Positions 34,409 to 43,662 are shown, counted from the stretch's first letter. The stretch is 64,000 bases of DNA from Asticcacaulis sp. SL142 (GCF_026625745.1 NZ_CP113061.1:2133501-2197500), one strand, 5' to 3'. The notes: generated from the letters alone by a model not told the origin. Made by a program: numbers and translations.

Positions 34409-34572
34409 TTCAATAATCTCCGATATGGGGCGTACCCCTTTGGATAACGAAAAAAATCTCTCATATTCAGTGCTTAAAGTCAAGCCTAAGGATTTCTCAA
34501 CATAAATGATGTATAGTGCTGCCAACTACTTTACATCCGTTTTTATCATTTCTTTTTATTGAGGACCGGCGC
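34409..34572. promoter_or_regulatory. Divergent promoter region, lasso precursor and nucleotidyltransferase
   Basis: This 164-bp AT-rich region must hold promoters for both directions. On the minus strand TTGACT (complement of 34478-34483) could be a -35 box, but no good -10 lies at the right spacing. On the plus strand TATAGT at 34512-34517 resembles a -10 box. A small gggg/cccc hairpin (34427-34438) lies in the precursor's 5' leader near its ribosome site. Confidence 0.35.
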
Positions 34573-35610
34573 ATGAGCCTTCTGTGTCTGAATCTGGCCC
34601 AACTGCTTGATCCCGGACACGCGCCCAAATCCCCAATTGACGCGCCTAAAAATACTGAAAAATCAATTGATTATGCCCGCAAAAACAAGCTTGGTGTGCT
34701 TTTTGCACGCACCCTCCCCCCCTACGAGCATGATGCACCGCACTATAAAGACTTCATAAGTGAAACCAAGAAGGTCGCATTAACCAATTCCCGCATCCTT
34801 CACCTGGTTCACAAAACTCACCTGACGCTAGAATCTGCGGGCATTAACCACGTATTTTATAAGGGTCCGCTGCAACAAAAAATTCTCTACGGCGACTTTT
34901 TTTCGAAAAAAAGTGTCGATGCCGACCTGCTCGTGGCCAGAAAAGACTTCTCCCGCGCCCGCGAAGTGCTTGTCGCCGCTGGATTTTCAGTTCCGGCAGA
35001 ATGTCACCGTCTATGGTGGCGTCTGTTTCTGGGTGAGCAACACCTGTTCACTGATTCGTCCGGCCCCCATTCGGTCGATCTGCACCACCGTCTGCAGCAG
35101 CCCGGATCGCCCGCACCCCGCCGAGTTGACAGATTTATGAGCAATCCTGTTAAGGTTAATTTGGGCTCAAACAGTATTCCAACCCCAAACACAAAGTATA
35201 TCGCGCTTATCTCGGCGATGAATCTTGTGAAAGCTATTTACAACCGTCAACCGGGTGGTAGCTATGCTATGGATCTGCTGACAGCCCTGCGCCAGATGTC
35301 GCCCGCAGAAATCAACGCCCTGCAACAGGAGGCCCGCCTTCAGGGGCTTTTCAATACTACACAATTTGCGGCACGTCTTTCGGCGCTTGTCTTTGGGGTC
35401 AGCGATCTGTTCTCGGACGAAGCCCTGACTTTACCGATCTCTGATGATAAACTCGAGCAGCTACTCTTGGCACCCGATGAAATGCTGGCGGACATGCCGC
35501 GCCGCCGGACGATGCTGCGCACCTTAAGCGATCACCCCGTCACGGATTTCCCCCTTGAGAGTGCGCGCTGGCTGATCTCGGAAACCGCCCGAATCACCCC
35601 CTGGCTGTAG
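34573..35610 (+). CDS. Nucleotidyltransferase family protein of lasso cluster
   Basis: The 345-residue protein matches the NTP_transf_5-type (PF14907) nucleotidyltransferases that recur in lasso clusters with kinases. It shows the YKGPLQQKILYGDFFSKKSVDADLLV pattern in pieces: K97-G98, the YGD turn, and the acidic pair D116-x-D118. GAGG lies about eight bases before the ATG at 34573; an upstream in-frame start is not needed. It is divergent from the precursor, and its base composition and codon use look more AT-rich than neighbouring genes. It may modify the phosphorylated peptide; the substrate is not known. Confidence 0.75.
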   Translation: MSLLCLNLAQLLDPGHAPKSPIDAPKNTEKSIDYARKNKLGVLFARTLPPYEHDAPHYKDFISETKKVALTNSRILHLVHKTHLTLESAGINHVFYKGPLQQKILYGDFFSKKSVDADLLVARKDFSRAREVLVAAGFSVPAECHRLWWRLFLGEQHLFTDSSGPHSVDLHHRLQQPGSPAPRRVDRFMSNPVKVNLGSNSIPTPNTKYIALISAMNLVKAIYNRQPGGSYAMDLLTALRQMSPAEINALQQEARLQGLFNTTQFAARLSALVFGVSDLFSDEALTLPISDDKLEQLLLAPDEMLADMPRRRTMLRTLSDHPVTDFPLESARWLISETARITPWL

Positions 35611-35649
35611 GGCGTCGATATTTATCCGTTTGTGAAGCGCAGCAGGTGC

Positions 35650-35673
35650 GTGTTAACATTATGTGTTAACATT
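35650..35673 (+). repeat. Tandem 11-bp direct repeat upstream of a Wzc-like gene
   Basis: The sequence gtgttaacatt occurs at 35650-35660 and again at 35663-35673, with two bases between. Each contains a palindromic gttaac core. It lies about 105 bases before the Wzc-like start and could be a binding site for a dimeric regulator. Confidence 0.5.
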
Positions 35674-35777
35674 CTGGTCATAAATAATACCTGAAATAGA
35701 CTGGCTACGGCCGCGTGCGGGCACCGGTCAGCCTTTTATATCTGACGCGCTCATATTTCAGCGGAAAAGCATTTTAC

Positions 35778-37958
35778 ATGAAGCCTGAAACCTTCGACAT
35801 CGCGGCGGATCGCGAAGATATTCTGCAAATCCGCCTTGATCTGCGCTCCATCGGCTTTGATTATCGCCGTTATATATGGATATTTTTAGCGCTGTTTGTG
35901 GGCGTATTTGCGCTCACCTATCTCTATCTGAGCAGCCGCCCCAAGCTATATACCGCCACCGCGATCGTAGCCCTCGATGCCCGCAATGTGGCCCTGACCC
36001 CCGAAAATGAGGCTCTGGTGCAACTGCCTCAGGATGACACGCCGGAATCGCTTCAGGTCAATACGGAACTGGTGCTGCTGCAACAGGTGTCTTTGGCCGA
36101 GCGCGTTGTTGAGTCGCTAAAACTGGATCAGCATCCGGCCTTTGCGCCGCAACCGGTTGATCCCAAAACGGCAAACAAGACTGACACCAGCGCGCAATCC
36201 TCGCAACCCGCCCAAACGCCAGAGGAAAAGGCAGCCCAAAGACGGCGCGCCATTGCCGGGGCGCTATTGTATGGTCTGAAGATCAAACGCCAGGAAACCA
36301 CTCGCATCGTCTATCTGAACTATTCATCGCCGTCGCCCGAACTGGCCGCCGATGTCGCCAATGAATGGAGCCTGCAATATATCGCCCAGAAGATCGATCA
36401 GAATCAGGCCGAACTGCAAAGTGCCGGCAGCGGTATGGCCGAACGGCTGGATAAACTGCGCGGCGAAGTGCTGGCCCGCGAAGAAGCTCTGGCTAATTAT
36501 AAGGTCGCCAATAACCTGATGACGGTGGGCACAGCCACCCTGACTGAAAGCGAAATCTCAGCCCTGAACCGGCAGGTCGCCAGTAACAAACTCGATCTGG
36601 CCGAGCAGGAGGCAAAACTCGCCACCGCCCGCCAGCAATTGCAAAATACCGGCGTCAGCGCCGAAATGGCAGGCCCCGTTGGCTCACGCGTCCTGACGAC
36701 CTTGCGCTTAAAACGCGCCCAGATCACGCGCCAGATTGCCGACCTGCAAACGACCTATGGCCCGCGCCACCCGCAGGTCATCGCCGCTCAGGATCAGCTT
36801 TCCGATATCGATCAGCAAATTCGTACCGAAGGCGACCGGCTTTTGTCCAGTCTCGAAGCCGAGGTTGATATTGACCGCCGCCGCCTCAGCCAGACCCAGT
36901 CCAGTCTGGGGGCCGCCACCGGCCAACTGGTCTACGCCAATAGCGCCAGCGCCGGTCTCAGCCAGCTTGAAAATGATGCGGCTGTGGCTCAGGAAATCTT
37001 TGAGCACTATCTTGACCTTTATAAACAATCCCTTACGGCCAATCCGGCGCAGAACATTCATGCCCGCCTGATCTCTCTGGCCCGTATCCCCGCGGCACCC
37101 AGCTCCCCCAATCTGATATTGGCCTTTGTCATTGCGCTGGGCCTCGGCACGGTGGCCGGTGTTGGCGGCGTGTTCACTCGTCAGATTTTTGAAACCGGCA
37201 TCATCGCCCCCGGCGATATCGGCTATAAGCTGGGGCTGCCGCATCTGGCGACGCTCGTTAAGGTCAAATCCCCGTCCAAAAATGCGCCCCCCTCCTTGCC
37301 CGCCCCCCTGTCCCTGCCCGATTATGTCATTCAGAATCCGGGTTCCGCCTTTGCCGAGGGGCTTCGAGGTTTGCGCACCTCCCTGCTCTATACGGCCAAT
37401 GATCATGGCGGGATTATCGCCATCACTTCGCCCCTGCCGTCGGAGGGCAAATCGACCACTTCGGTCTGTCTGGCCAGAGTCATGGCCATGTCCGGTCAGT
37501 CAGTGATTGTGGTTGAATGCGATCTGCGCCGCCCGGGCTTGAGCCGCGCTTTGGGGCGTCGGGCCGAAAACGGCCTGATCGAAGTGCTGCAAGGCGATGC
37601 CAATCTGGAAGATGTGATCCTTAATGACGATATCGGCGTTGATTATCTGCTGGCGCCGCGCAAGGATCGCGATGTCACCGGCGTATTCGAAGCCCCGATC
37701 ATGGATCGCTTCATTACCTATCTGCGCCACAAGTACGATATTGTTATTCTCGATACGCCGCCGGTTCTGGCCATTGCCGAAACCCAGATTCTCACAAAAT
37801 TTGCCGATCAGACCATTATGCTGGTGCGCTGGGCCAAGACCCCGATGCGGGCCGTCAAAGCCGCCCTGTCCAGTTTGAGACAAACCGGCGGCCCGGTGAT
37901 CGGCATCGTCCTCACCCAGATGGATGAGCGGCTGTTCAAGAAAAGCTCAATGTACTGA
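35778..37958 (+). CDS. Wzc/ExoP-like polysaccharide co-polymerase, tyrosine autokinase type
   Basis: The 726-residue protein combines an N-terminal Wzz-type domain and a C-terminal P-loop kinase. A first membrane helix (YIWIFLALFVGVFALTYLYL) lies near residue 35, a periplasmic coiled-coil region follows, and a second membrane helix (LILAFVIALGLGTVAGVGG) precedes the kinase. The Walker A motif is in LPSEGKSTTS, Walker A' in VVECDLRRPG, and Walker B in YDIVILDTPPVL. Unlike the other two copies in the window it ends with one tyrosine (KSSMY) instead of a Tyr cluster. The ATG at 35778 is preferred. A terminator follows. Confidence 0.88.
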   Translation: MKPETFDIAADREDILQIRLDLRSIGFDYRRYIWIFLALFVGVFALTYLYLSSRPKLYTATAIVALDARNVALTPENEALVQLPQDDTPESLQVNTELVLLQQVSLAERVVESLKLDQHPAFAPQPVDPKTANKTDTSAQSSQPAQTPEEKAAQRRRAIAGALLYGLKIKRQETTRIVYLNYSSPSPELAADVANEWSLQYIAQKIDQNQAELQSAGSGMAERLDKLRGEVLAREEALANYKVANNLMTVGTATLTESEISALNRQVASNKLDLAEQEAKLATARQQLQNTGVSAEMAGPVGSRVLTTLRLKRAQITRQIADLQTTYGPRHPQVIAAQDQLSDIDQQIRTEGDRLLSSLEAEVDIDRRRLSQTQSSLGAATGQLVYANSASAGLSQLENDAAVAQEIFEHYLDLYKQSLTANPAQNIHARLISLARIPAAPSSPNLILAFVIALGLGTVAGVGGVFTRQIFETGIIAPGDIGYKLGLPHLATLVKVKSPSKNAPPSLPAPLSLPDYVIQNPGSAFAEGLRGLRTSLLYTANDHGGIIAITSPLPSEGKSTTSVCLARVMAMSGQSVIVVECDLRRPGLSRALGRRAENGLIEVLQGDANLEDVILNDDIGVDYLLAPRKDRDVTGVFEAPIMDRFITYLRHKYDIVILDTPPVLAIAETQILTKFADQTIMLVRWAKTPMRAVKAALSSLRQTGGPVIGIVLTQMDERLFKKSSMY

Positions 37959-37978
37959 TATGACACTCTGGCAACAAA

Positions 37979-38012
37979 AAAGCCCGCGACCATAATGATC
38001 GCGGGCTTTTTT
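37979..38012 (+). terminator. Rho-independent terminator after the plus-strand Wzc-like gene
   Basis: Arms 37981-37989 and 37999-38007 form a perfect 9-bp stem with a 9-nt loop, followed by a run of T. A-rich sequence on the left makes it potentially bidirectional. Confidence 0.8.
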
Positions 38013-38015
38013 GTT

Positions 38016-38120
38016 TAGAGCGTTTTCCCAAAAAGTGGATCCACTTTTTGGATCAGAAAGAGCGACAAAACAAAGAATTAGAGCAAATTTCGGATCAATT
38101 CGATCGAAATTTGCTCTAAC
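38016..38120. repeat. Dispersed double-hairpin repeat, copy 2
   Basis: About 105 bp containing a perfect 24-bp palindrome (38028-38051, ccaaaaagtgga and complement), a conserved linker (gaaagagcgacaaaacaaag), and a second hairpin with 15-bp arms (ttagagcaaatttcg and its complement) around a 12-nt loop. The linker and second hairpin match copy 1 at 9311-9415. It lies between the convergent Wzc-like genes. Confidence 0.75.
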
Positions 38121-38133
38121 ATGTCCGGGTGAC

Positions 38134-40335
38134 CTACTCGGTGTAGTAGCCCTTGTAAGCCTTATAGTAGAAGCCGGAGTCGCCGTAGGCATATTTGGCC
38201 TGCTGGTTGACGTCGATCTGGCTGAGGGCCACACCGGCCATCGGCGCATCGGCACTGATAAGCAGATCAAGGGCCTTCTGGGCGGCGTCACGCGGCGTTT
38301 TACGCCAGTGTACCAGCATGACCACGGCATCGACCTTACGCACCAGAATACGGGTATCAACCACCGGCAGCACCGGCGCGGTATCCATAATGACCACATC
38401 AAAGCGCTCTTTGAGTTCAGCGATCAGGCCGTCCATCGACGGATCACCAAATACGTCGCGGGTGGTATAGCTTTCCGGCTTGACCGGCAGGAGCTTGACC
38501 TTACCGCCAGGACCATCGGTCAGGGCCTGATCAAGCGTGGCCGAGCCGTCCAGTACTTCCAGAATACCGGCTTCGGGTTGATCCTGAACATAGGCGTTGA
38601 TCGACTTACGGCGCAGGTCGCAATCAACCACAACCACCGTCTGCCCCGCCATAGCGACAATCTGAGCCAGACACATGGACGCCGTGGTCTTACCTTCGCC
38701 GGGCAGGCAGGAGGTCAGGGCGATGACACGGGCCTGCTCGCCGTCACGGGTATAGAGCAGGGACGCTCTCAGGCTGCGGAAGCCTTCGGCAAAGACCGAC
38801 AGGGGCTTCTCGGTCACATAGGTGACCGGGTCGGTGCGCTTATGACCCTTTTCAACCGTCGAGGCCAGATCCGGCAGACCAGCCAGATAAGGCTGGCGCA
38901 GATGACGCTCAACGTCCGTCGAGGTGGTCAGGACGCTGTCGAAGGCCCGACGCCCCAGAACCGCGGCGGCACCGGCCCCAAAGGCCCCAACCAGCGCCAG
39001 AGCGACGCTTAAGGAGACCTTGGGCGACGATGGGCCCATCGGCAGCTTAGCCTTAGCCACGATACGGGCGTCGGACTTAGCCATGCCTTCCTGCGACGAG
39101 GTTTCCTTGAAACGCTCCAGATAGGATTCGTAGAGGCTGCGGACGGCCTGAGCGTCACGCTCAAGCTCGTTCAGGCGAACCTGAGCGCGGTTATTACCGG
39201 CCAGCACGCCACGGGCGTTACCGACGCTGCCCGCCAGAGACGAGGTACGTTGACGCTGAACCTGAACCTGGGCTTCAAGGTTAGAGATGATACGGGCGAT
39301 TTCGTTGCGGATTTGCTGATCTATATCGGCCTTTTCGCGCTTGGCCTTGATGATTTCAGGATGCAGCGGGCCGTAACGGGCCTCCAGCTCAGCCACGCGG
39401 CGGCTGACCTCGGCGCTTTGCGAGCGCAGATTGGCAACCACGCCGGAGTTCAGAGCTTCACCGACATCTTCACCGGTCGAACCGGCGGCAAGCTGACGGC
39501 GGGCGGTAGCCAGACGGGCTTCGCTTTCGGCTTCGTCAACACGAACCACGGCCAGTTGCTGATTGAGGCTGGAGATTTCCTGCTCGGTCAGGGTAGAGCC
39601 GGTCGAGCTCATCAGGTTATTGGCGATTTTATATTGCTGAACCGCACGTTCGGCAGCTTCGACCTGACCGCGCAGCTCATCAAGGCGCGAGTCGAGCCAG
39701 CCGGAGGCACTGCGGGTCGCTTCAAAGCGCGCTTCCATTTGCTGAGCCAGATAGAAGTTGGCCCACTCATCGGCGATGCGCATGGCCTTTTCCGGCGAGG
39801 TGCTGGAATAGCTGATATTGATGACGCGTGTCGTGCCCTCACGGCGCACGGTCAGACCGCCCAGCACGATATTGGTGATGATCTGCTGGCGAGCCTTTTT
39901 CTCCAGCGGCGTCAAGGCCGCTTCGGGGCGCTGAGGCTCGGTCACCAGACCAAAATATTTCTTGCGGGGATTAAGGAACGGGTTGAACTCCGGGTCCTTA
40001 TCCAGTTCCAGCTCCCGAATGGCCATCTCCGCCAGTGAGGCCGACTTGATCAGGGACACTTCGGTATCGATGGTGGCGGCGTCCTGCGGCAAATCCGACA
40101 GCACCTGCTCACTGGCATTGGTGATATTGACAGAGCGCGGATCGATCATCACGGCTGATGATGCCACATATCTCGGTGTCTGAGACAGCAGCGGAAACAG
40201 GATCAGGACAAAGGCGGTGCAGAACACCACGCCAAATAGCAGCGAGTAACGCCGGAAATCAGCGATTAACCCGCGAAGGTCCAGACCGGCTTCGTCGTCC
40301 GAGCTGCTTTTTCCATAATTATCACGCGTTTTCAT
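38134..40335 (-). CDS. Wzc/ExoP-like tyrosine autokinase and co-polymerase
   Basis: The 733-residue protein begins with a short soluble stretch, then a membrane helix (LLFGVVFCTAFVLILFPLL), a Wzz-type periplasmic domain with long coiled coils, and a P-loop kinase: Walker A in LPGEGKTTASM, VVVDCDLRRKS (Walker A') and FDVVIMDTAPVLPV (Walker B). The C-terminus carries a Tyr-rich tail (KYAYGDSGFYYKAYKGYYTE), the site of autophosphorylation that tunes polymer length. It is very close to the copy at 50494-52692 across the whole length. It follows the beta-barrel gene and the Wza-like gene on the same strand. Confidence 0.92.
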   Translation of the reverse strand: MKTRDNYGKSSSDDEAGLDLRGLIADFRRYSLLFGVVFCTAFVLILFPLLSQTPRYVASSAVMIDPRSVNITNASEQVLSDLPQDAATIDTEVSLIKSASLAEMAIRELELDKDPEFNPFLNPRKKYFGLVTEPQRPEAALTPLEKKARQQIITNIVLGGLTVRREGTTRVINISYSSTSPEKAMRIADEWANFYLAQQMEARFEATRSASGWLDSRLDELRGQVEAAERAVQQYKIANNLMSSTGSTLTEQEISSLNQQLAVVRVDEAESEARLATARRQLAAGSTGEDVGEALNSGVVANLRSQSAEVSRRVAELEARYGPLHPEIIKAKREKADIDQQIRNEIARIISNLEAQVQVQRQRTSSLAGSVGNARGVLAGNNRAQVRLNELERDAQAVRSLYESYLERFKETSSQEGMAKSDARIVAKAKLPMGPSSPKVSLSVALALVGAFGAGAAAVLGRRAFDSVLTTSTDVERHLRQPYLAGLPDLASTVEKGHKRTDPVTYVTEKPLSVFAEGFRSLRASLLYTRDGEQARVIALTSCLPGEGKTTASMCLAQIVAMAGQTVVVVDCDLRRKSINAYVQDQPEAGILEVLDGSATLDQALTDGPGGKVKLLPVKPESYTTRDVFGDPSMDGLIAELKERFDVVIMDTAPVLPVVDTRILVRKVDAVVMLVHWRKTPRDAAQKALDLLISADAPMAGVALSQIDVNQQAKYAYGDSGFYYKAYKGYYTE

Positions 40336-40445
40336 ATGACAGATCTTTCCGGCACTTGTTCAGTTATGGAACCCGTGAGCCATTTTTTGGGAACCCAAAG
40401 GCCATTTTGCAAAATAGGGGCCAAGACATAGGGACCAGAAAATGC

Positions 40446-40476
40446 GGGCCATGACATCAAAACGATATCATGGCCC
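40446..40476 (-). terminator. Probable terminator after the beta-barrel gene
   Basis: Arms 40446-40454 and 40468-40476 pair perfectly over 9 bp, with a 13-nt loop; on the minus strand a short T-run follows. It lies between the beta-barrel gene and the Wzc-like gene, which suggests partial transcription stop. Confidence 0.5.
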
Positions 40477-40484
40477 GGCATGCG

Positions 40485-41774
40485 TTAATATTGCACGCCT
40501 AAAGTAAACTTAATGCTGTTATGAGTATAATCACGGAAGGCCGAGGCCCCCTCGGAACCCAGCTTTGAATGCATATATTCGCCCTTAAGGGTCAGACGGC
40601 GGTTAATAAGATAGCGTCCGCCCAAGGTTAAGCTATCGCGTGTATCATTACGGTCCAGACCCCGGTATTCATCATCAAAGTGAAGCACCCCGGCTGACAG
40701 TACCAGATTGCGCAGCAGTTCATGGTCAACCGTCACGCTAAGCTGGGTCGACAGGAAGCCTGATGCCCCGGCGTAGGGCGTTTCGTTGATAGAACGGCCC
40801 GCGTTGAAGTTAACCGTCGTTAGACGGGTCGGGAACCATTCGATCTGCGCATTAAAGGACGAGCCGCGCGCCGTGGCATAGGCGAAGTTGTCATAGTCCT
40901 GCATCAGGTAGCCGGCCCGCACTTCACCGCGCAGAAGATCCGTCAGGTCGAACGCCGCACCGACCGAGATATTGTAGCCGTTGGAGTCACGCTCAGCCGC
41001 CGCTGAGGCCAGATCATATTTGCGCTCATTATATTCATAGGTGACAAAGACCGACGTATCCGGGCTCAGGGCGTAATCACCGCGCAGGCCCAGACGATGG
41101 AACTTCACGTCGCGATTGTCCTGATCCTGAATCCCGGATGGGAAATTGACCAGATCGGTTGTGCGCACATCGGTGTAGTCCAGCTCGCTGATGCCGCCAT
41201 CGACGCCAAAGCGCAGGCGGTTGAAGGTGAACTGCCCGCCCAGCACAAAGCCGTTGTTTTTCACCTTGACCGGCTCAGCGATGTTTTCGCTCAACGACGG
41301 GTCACCGCGCGATTCACTGTTACGACCCAGATTGATCGTCCCGTAAACATTGCTGAACCGCGTAATGTCGGCGCGGCCATAGGCGTTGGCGCCCCAGTCT
41401 TCGGAATTTTGGGTGTCGTTATCACCGTAGCGGCGGATATTGCTGTAAACCGACCCCATCAGGGCGTGGCGGCTCCAGCGTGATTGAGCGCGAACCTCCG
41501 GGCGGGCCGTAAAGATCATGTCTTCTTCTTTGGCCGTATCACTAAAGAAGATGTTGTCCGAGCGCTCAAGCCCCATATCGACCTTGGGATAGATGTCAAA
41601 ACCGCCGGTGCGGATGCCCAAAGGTTCATAGCCCGCCGGTACGCGCGCAGCCACCGACGAATTCTTGTCCTTTTCCTGTACAAAGTAATCTTGAGCTCCG
41701 GCGATTCCGGCCGTAGCGCACATAGCCGGGATCAGCGTCAGCGTGAGGAGTTTCTTTTTTTGCATAAGGTCCAT
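40485..41774 (-). CDS. Outer-membrane beta-barrel protein of polysaccharide locus
   Basis: The protein of about 429 residues has a signal peptide (MQKKKLLTLTLIPAMCATAGIAGAQ) and a long series of amphipathic strands ending in the aromatic IKFTLGVQY, the C-terminal signature of outer-membrane beta-barrels. The central YPKVDMGLERSDNIFF and later SRGDPSL segments fit the BBP2-type barrels often found in exopolysaccharide loci, thought to help polymer export. Start choice between 41774 and 41765 is uncertain. It is placed between the Wza-like and Wzc-like genes. Confidence 0.8.
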   Translation of the reverse strand: MDLMQKKKLLTLTLIPAMCATAGIAGAQDYFVQEKDKNSSVAARVPAGYEPLGIRTGGFDIYPKVDMGLERSDNIFFSDTAKEEDMIFTARPEVRAQSRWSRHALMGSVYSNIRRYGDNDTQNSEDWGANAYGRADITRFSNVYGTINLGRNSESRGDPSLSENIAEPVKVKNNGFVLGGQFTFNRLRFGVDGGISELDYTDVRTTDLVNFPSGIQDQDNRDVKFHRLGLRGDYALSPDTSVFVTYEYNERKYDLASAAAERDSNGYNISVGAAFDLTDLLRGEVRAGYLMQDYDNFAYATARGSSFNAQIEWFPTRLTTVNFNAGRSINETPYAGASGFLSTQLSVTVDHELLRNLVLSAGVLHFDDEYRGLDRNDTRDSLTLGGRYLINRRLTLKGEYMHSKLGSEGASAFRDYTHNSIKFTLGVQY

Positions 41775-41898
41775 GCCAGAGAGTAAAGTTTTACGTGCCT
41801 TCCCAATGAAGGTCACGACGGGTATGCCATAATGGTAAACGACCAGTCTGATAACCGGTCTATAATCTTAAACGCTTAACTAAATCTTGGTTGCGCCA

Positions 41899-42544
41899 TC
41901 AGAAATATCGTTCTGTTACGCGGATAGTATCGCCAGGTTGCACCGTCAGGGTCTGGGTCAGTTCAACTGCACGTTCCTCAGCGGAATTGGCACTTTTGAT
42001 GTAGACCTTCTTTTTGTTAGCCCGATAGGTAAAGCCCTGCGCGCGGGCAATCGCATTCATGACCGTCATGCCGTTAACGTAAGGATATTCACCCGGACGG
42101 CTAACCTCGCCCCAAAACATAGAAGGGTCGGAAGGTCAGAACTTCGATGCTGACGCGCGGGTCTTTGAGGTAGCCTTCACGTAAGACCGCGGCATACTTA
42201 TCCTGCAATTCGGTGACGGTCAGGCCCGCCGCCTTGATCTCACCGATCAGTGGTAGGGCAACCGTACCCTGACCATTGACGACAAATTCACCACTCAGGT
42301 TGGGCTCACCAAAGACAATAACGCGAATCTTGTCGTCGGCGCCCATTTTATAACTGTAAGCGTCAGCACTTACCGTCTGAGTTTGAGGTGTCTGGGCCTG
42401 ATATGTCTGGGTTTGGGACACGGCCCCTGCCCCCTGCGTCTCGGTGCCCTGTGCATAGGCCAGTCCCGCTGTCCCCAAACCGGTCAGCGTCAAACTTATT
42501 ATCACAAACCAAAAAGATACTAATCTTGCGAAAAAGGTCGACAT
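41899..42544 (-). pseudogene. Wza-like polysaccharide export protein with apparent +1 frameshift
   Basis: Two frames together encode a full export protein of about 214 residues. The first (from the ATG at 42544) has a signal peptide (MSTFFARLVSFWFVIISLTL, ending near AYAQG), the Poly_export signature MGADDKIRVIVFGEP, and FRPFYVLG; then it hits a stop. The second resumes at EVSRPGEYPYVNGMTVMNA with the SLBB segment and ends VTERYF. The join requires removal of one G from the G4 run at 42110-42113. The intact copy at 52826-53464 aligns throughout. Restart at the ATG at 42120 is conceivable. Sequencing error is a real possibility. Confidence 0.8.
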
Positions 42545-42936
42545 GTTTCGGCTCTCGTCCCATCGTCTCATAGTTAATTGTGCGGCGCAATATCGATTTT
42601 GACACGCATCTGAACTAATGGTAGTGAAATAATTGCAAAAAGCTGTTAAGTCCAAACAAAACAAATTAGCGGCATCAAAACGATGCACAGGGCTTCATTT
42701 TTAACACATAAGATGCCCTTTTGATTGAAAAGATTAATCAACCATCAGGGGAATCCCATTGCGAGCGAAGCTGTTAACCAACAGTTTTTCGCAAGTTTTT
42801 ATATTCTGGTCGCCATCAGTTGCGCAAAGAGCGCAAGCTGAAATTTTTTATGGCATACATTGTGCAATGCGGGACAAATCATTGACAGTTTGCCCGTCAA
42901 TTTAAATACTGACTGTGCAGTTTTGGAGAGGTGATC
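42545..42936. promoter_or_regulatory. Divergent region upstream of the Wza-like and priming transferase genes
   Basis: The 392-bp gap separates the minus-strand export gene from the plus-strand priming transferase. TTGACA at 42882-42887 followed 17 bases later by AATACT (42905-42910) is a fair sigma-70-type promoter for the transferase, about 27 bases ahead of its start codon. An attgac/gtcaat inverted repeat (42881-42886 and 42896-42901) and a ctgtt/aacag dyad around 42758 could bind a regulator. No gene is evident. Confidence 0.4.
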
Positions 42937-43662
42937 ATGTTGATCAATACGCCGTCTGCGGCAAGTATGGAAAACAGCGTCTCCGTCGGATTTAAGGTAC
43001 GCACCCCACAGGCGCGCGAGAAGGCCGGAAAGCGGGCCAGACTGCGTCGCCTGAATCATGGTGTTATTCGTTGCCTTGATCTGATGATTAGTTTGAGCGC
43101 GTTGATATTTCTGGCGCCGGCGATTGTGGTGATCGCCCTGCTGATTCGCTTTCAGGATGGCGGGCCTGCCCTTTATCGTCAAAAGCGTATCGGCCTGAAC
43201 GGCCGTGAGTTTAGTTGCTTCAAATTACGCAGTATGCATGTGCGCTCTGATGAGATTTTACGTGAAATCCTGCTGAACGATCCGGTAGCCCGCGCCGAGT
43301 GGGACGCTGAACAAAAGCTCAAGAATGACCCGCGCATTACCGTTTTGGGACGCATCTTACGTAAAACCAGCGTCGACGAACTGCCTCAGTTGCTCAATGT
43401 CATTCGCGGTGAAATGAGCCTTGTCGGGCCACGCCCGATTGTTAACTCCGAAGTGGTCAAATATGGCCGCTCCTTCAAAAACTACGTGTCCGTGCTGCCT
43501 GGCATTACCGGCCTGTGGCAGGTTATGGGACGTAACGATGTCAGCTACAGCCGCCGCGTAGCCATGGATCGCCTGTTTGCCCGCAAGCATTCGTGTGGCA
43601 TATATATCATGATCCTGGTAAAAACGTTACCGGCGGTACTGTTACAAAAGGGCTCATATTAG
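42937..43662 (+). CDS. Polyprenyl-phosphate sugar-1-phosphate transferase (ExoY/WcaJ type)
   Basis: This 241-residue membrane enzyme starts the repeat unit by moving a sugar-1-phosphate from a UDP-sugar to undecaprenyl phosphate. Visible features are an N-terminal hydrophobic helix (LMISLSALIFLAPAIVVIALLI), then the catalytic motifs PALYRQKRIGLNG-F-CFKLRSM, the KLKNDPRITVLGRILRKTSVDELPQL stretch, and the family signature SLVGPRP. It lacks the CoA-binding-like domain of WcaJ, fitting the short ExoY type. GGAGAGG precedes the ATG at 42937; a GTG two codons upstream is less likely. It is the only priming transferase in the window. Confidence 0.93.
   Translation: MLINTPSAASMENSVSVGFKVRTPQAREKAGKRARLRRLNHGVIRCLDLMISLSALIFLAPAIVVIALLIRFQDGGPALYRQKRIGLNGREFSCFKLRSMHVRSDEILREILLNDPVARAEWDAEQKLKNDPRITVLGRILRKTSVDELPQLLNVIRGEMSLVGPRPIVNSEVVKYGRSFKNYVSVLPGITGLWQVMGRNDVSYSRRVAMDRLFARKHSCGIYIMILVKTLPAVLLQKGSY

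Noticed and set aside
38011-39012. Plus-strand open frame of 333 codons opposite the Wzc-like gene
   Set aside because: It mirrors the conserved kinase domain in antisense and begins within the dispersed repeat.
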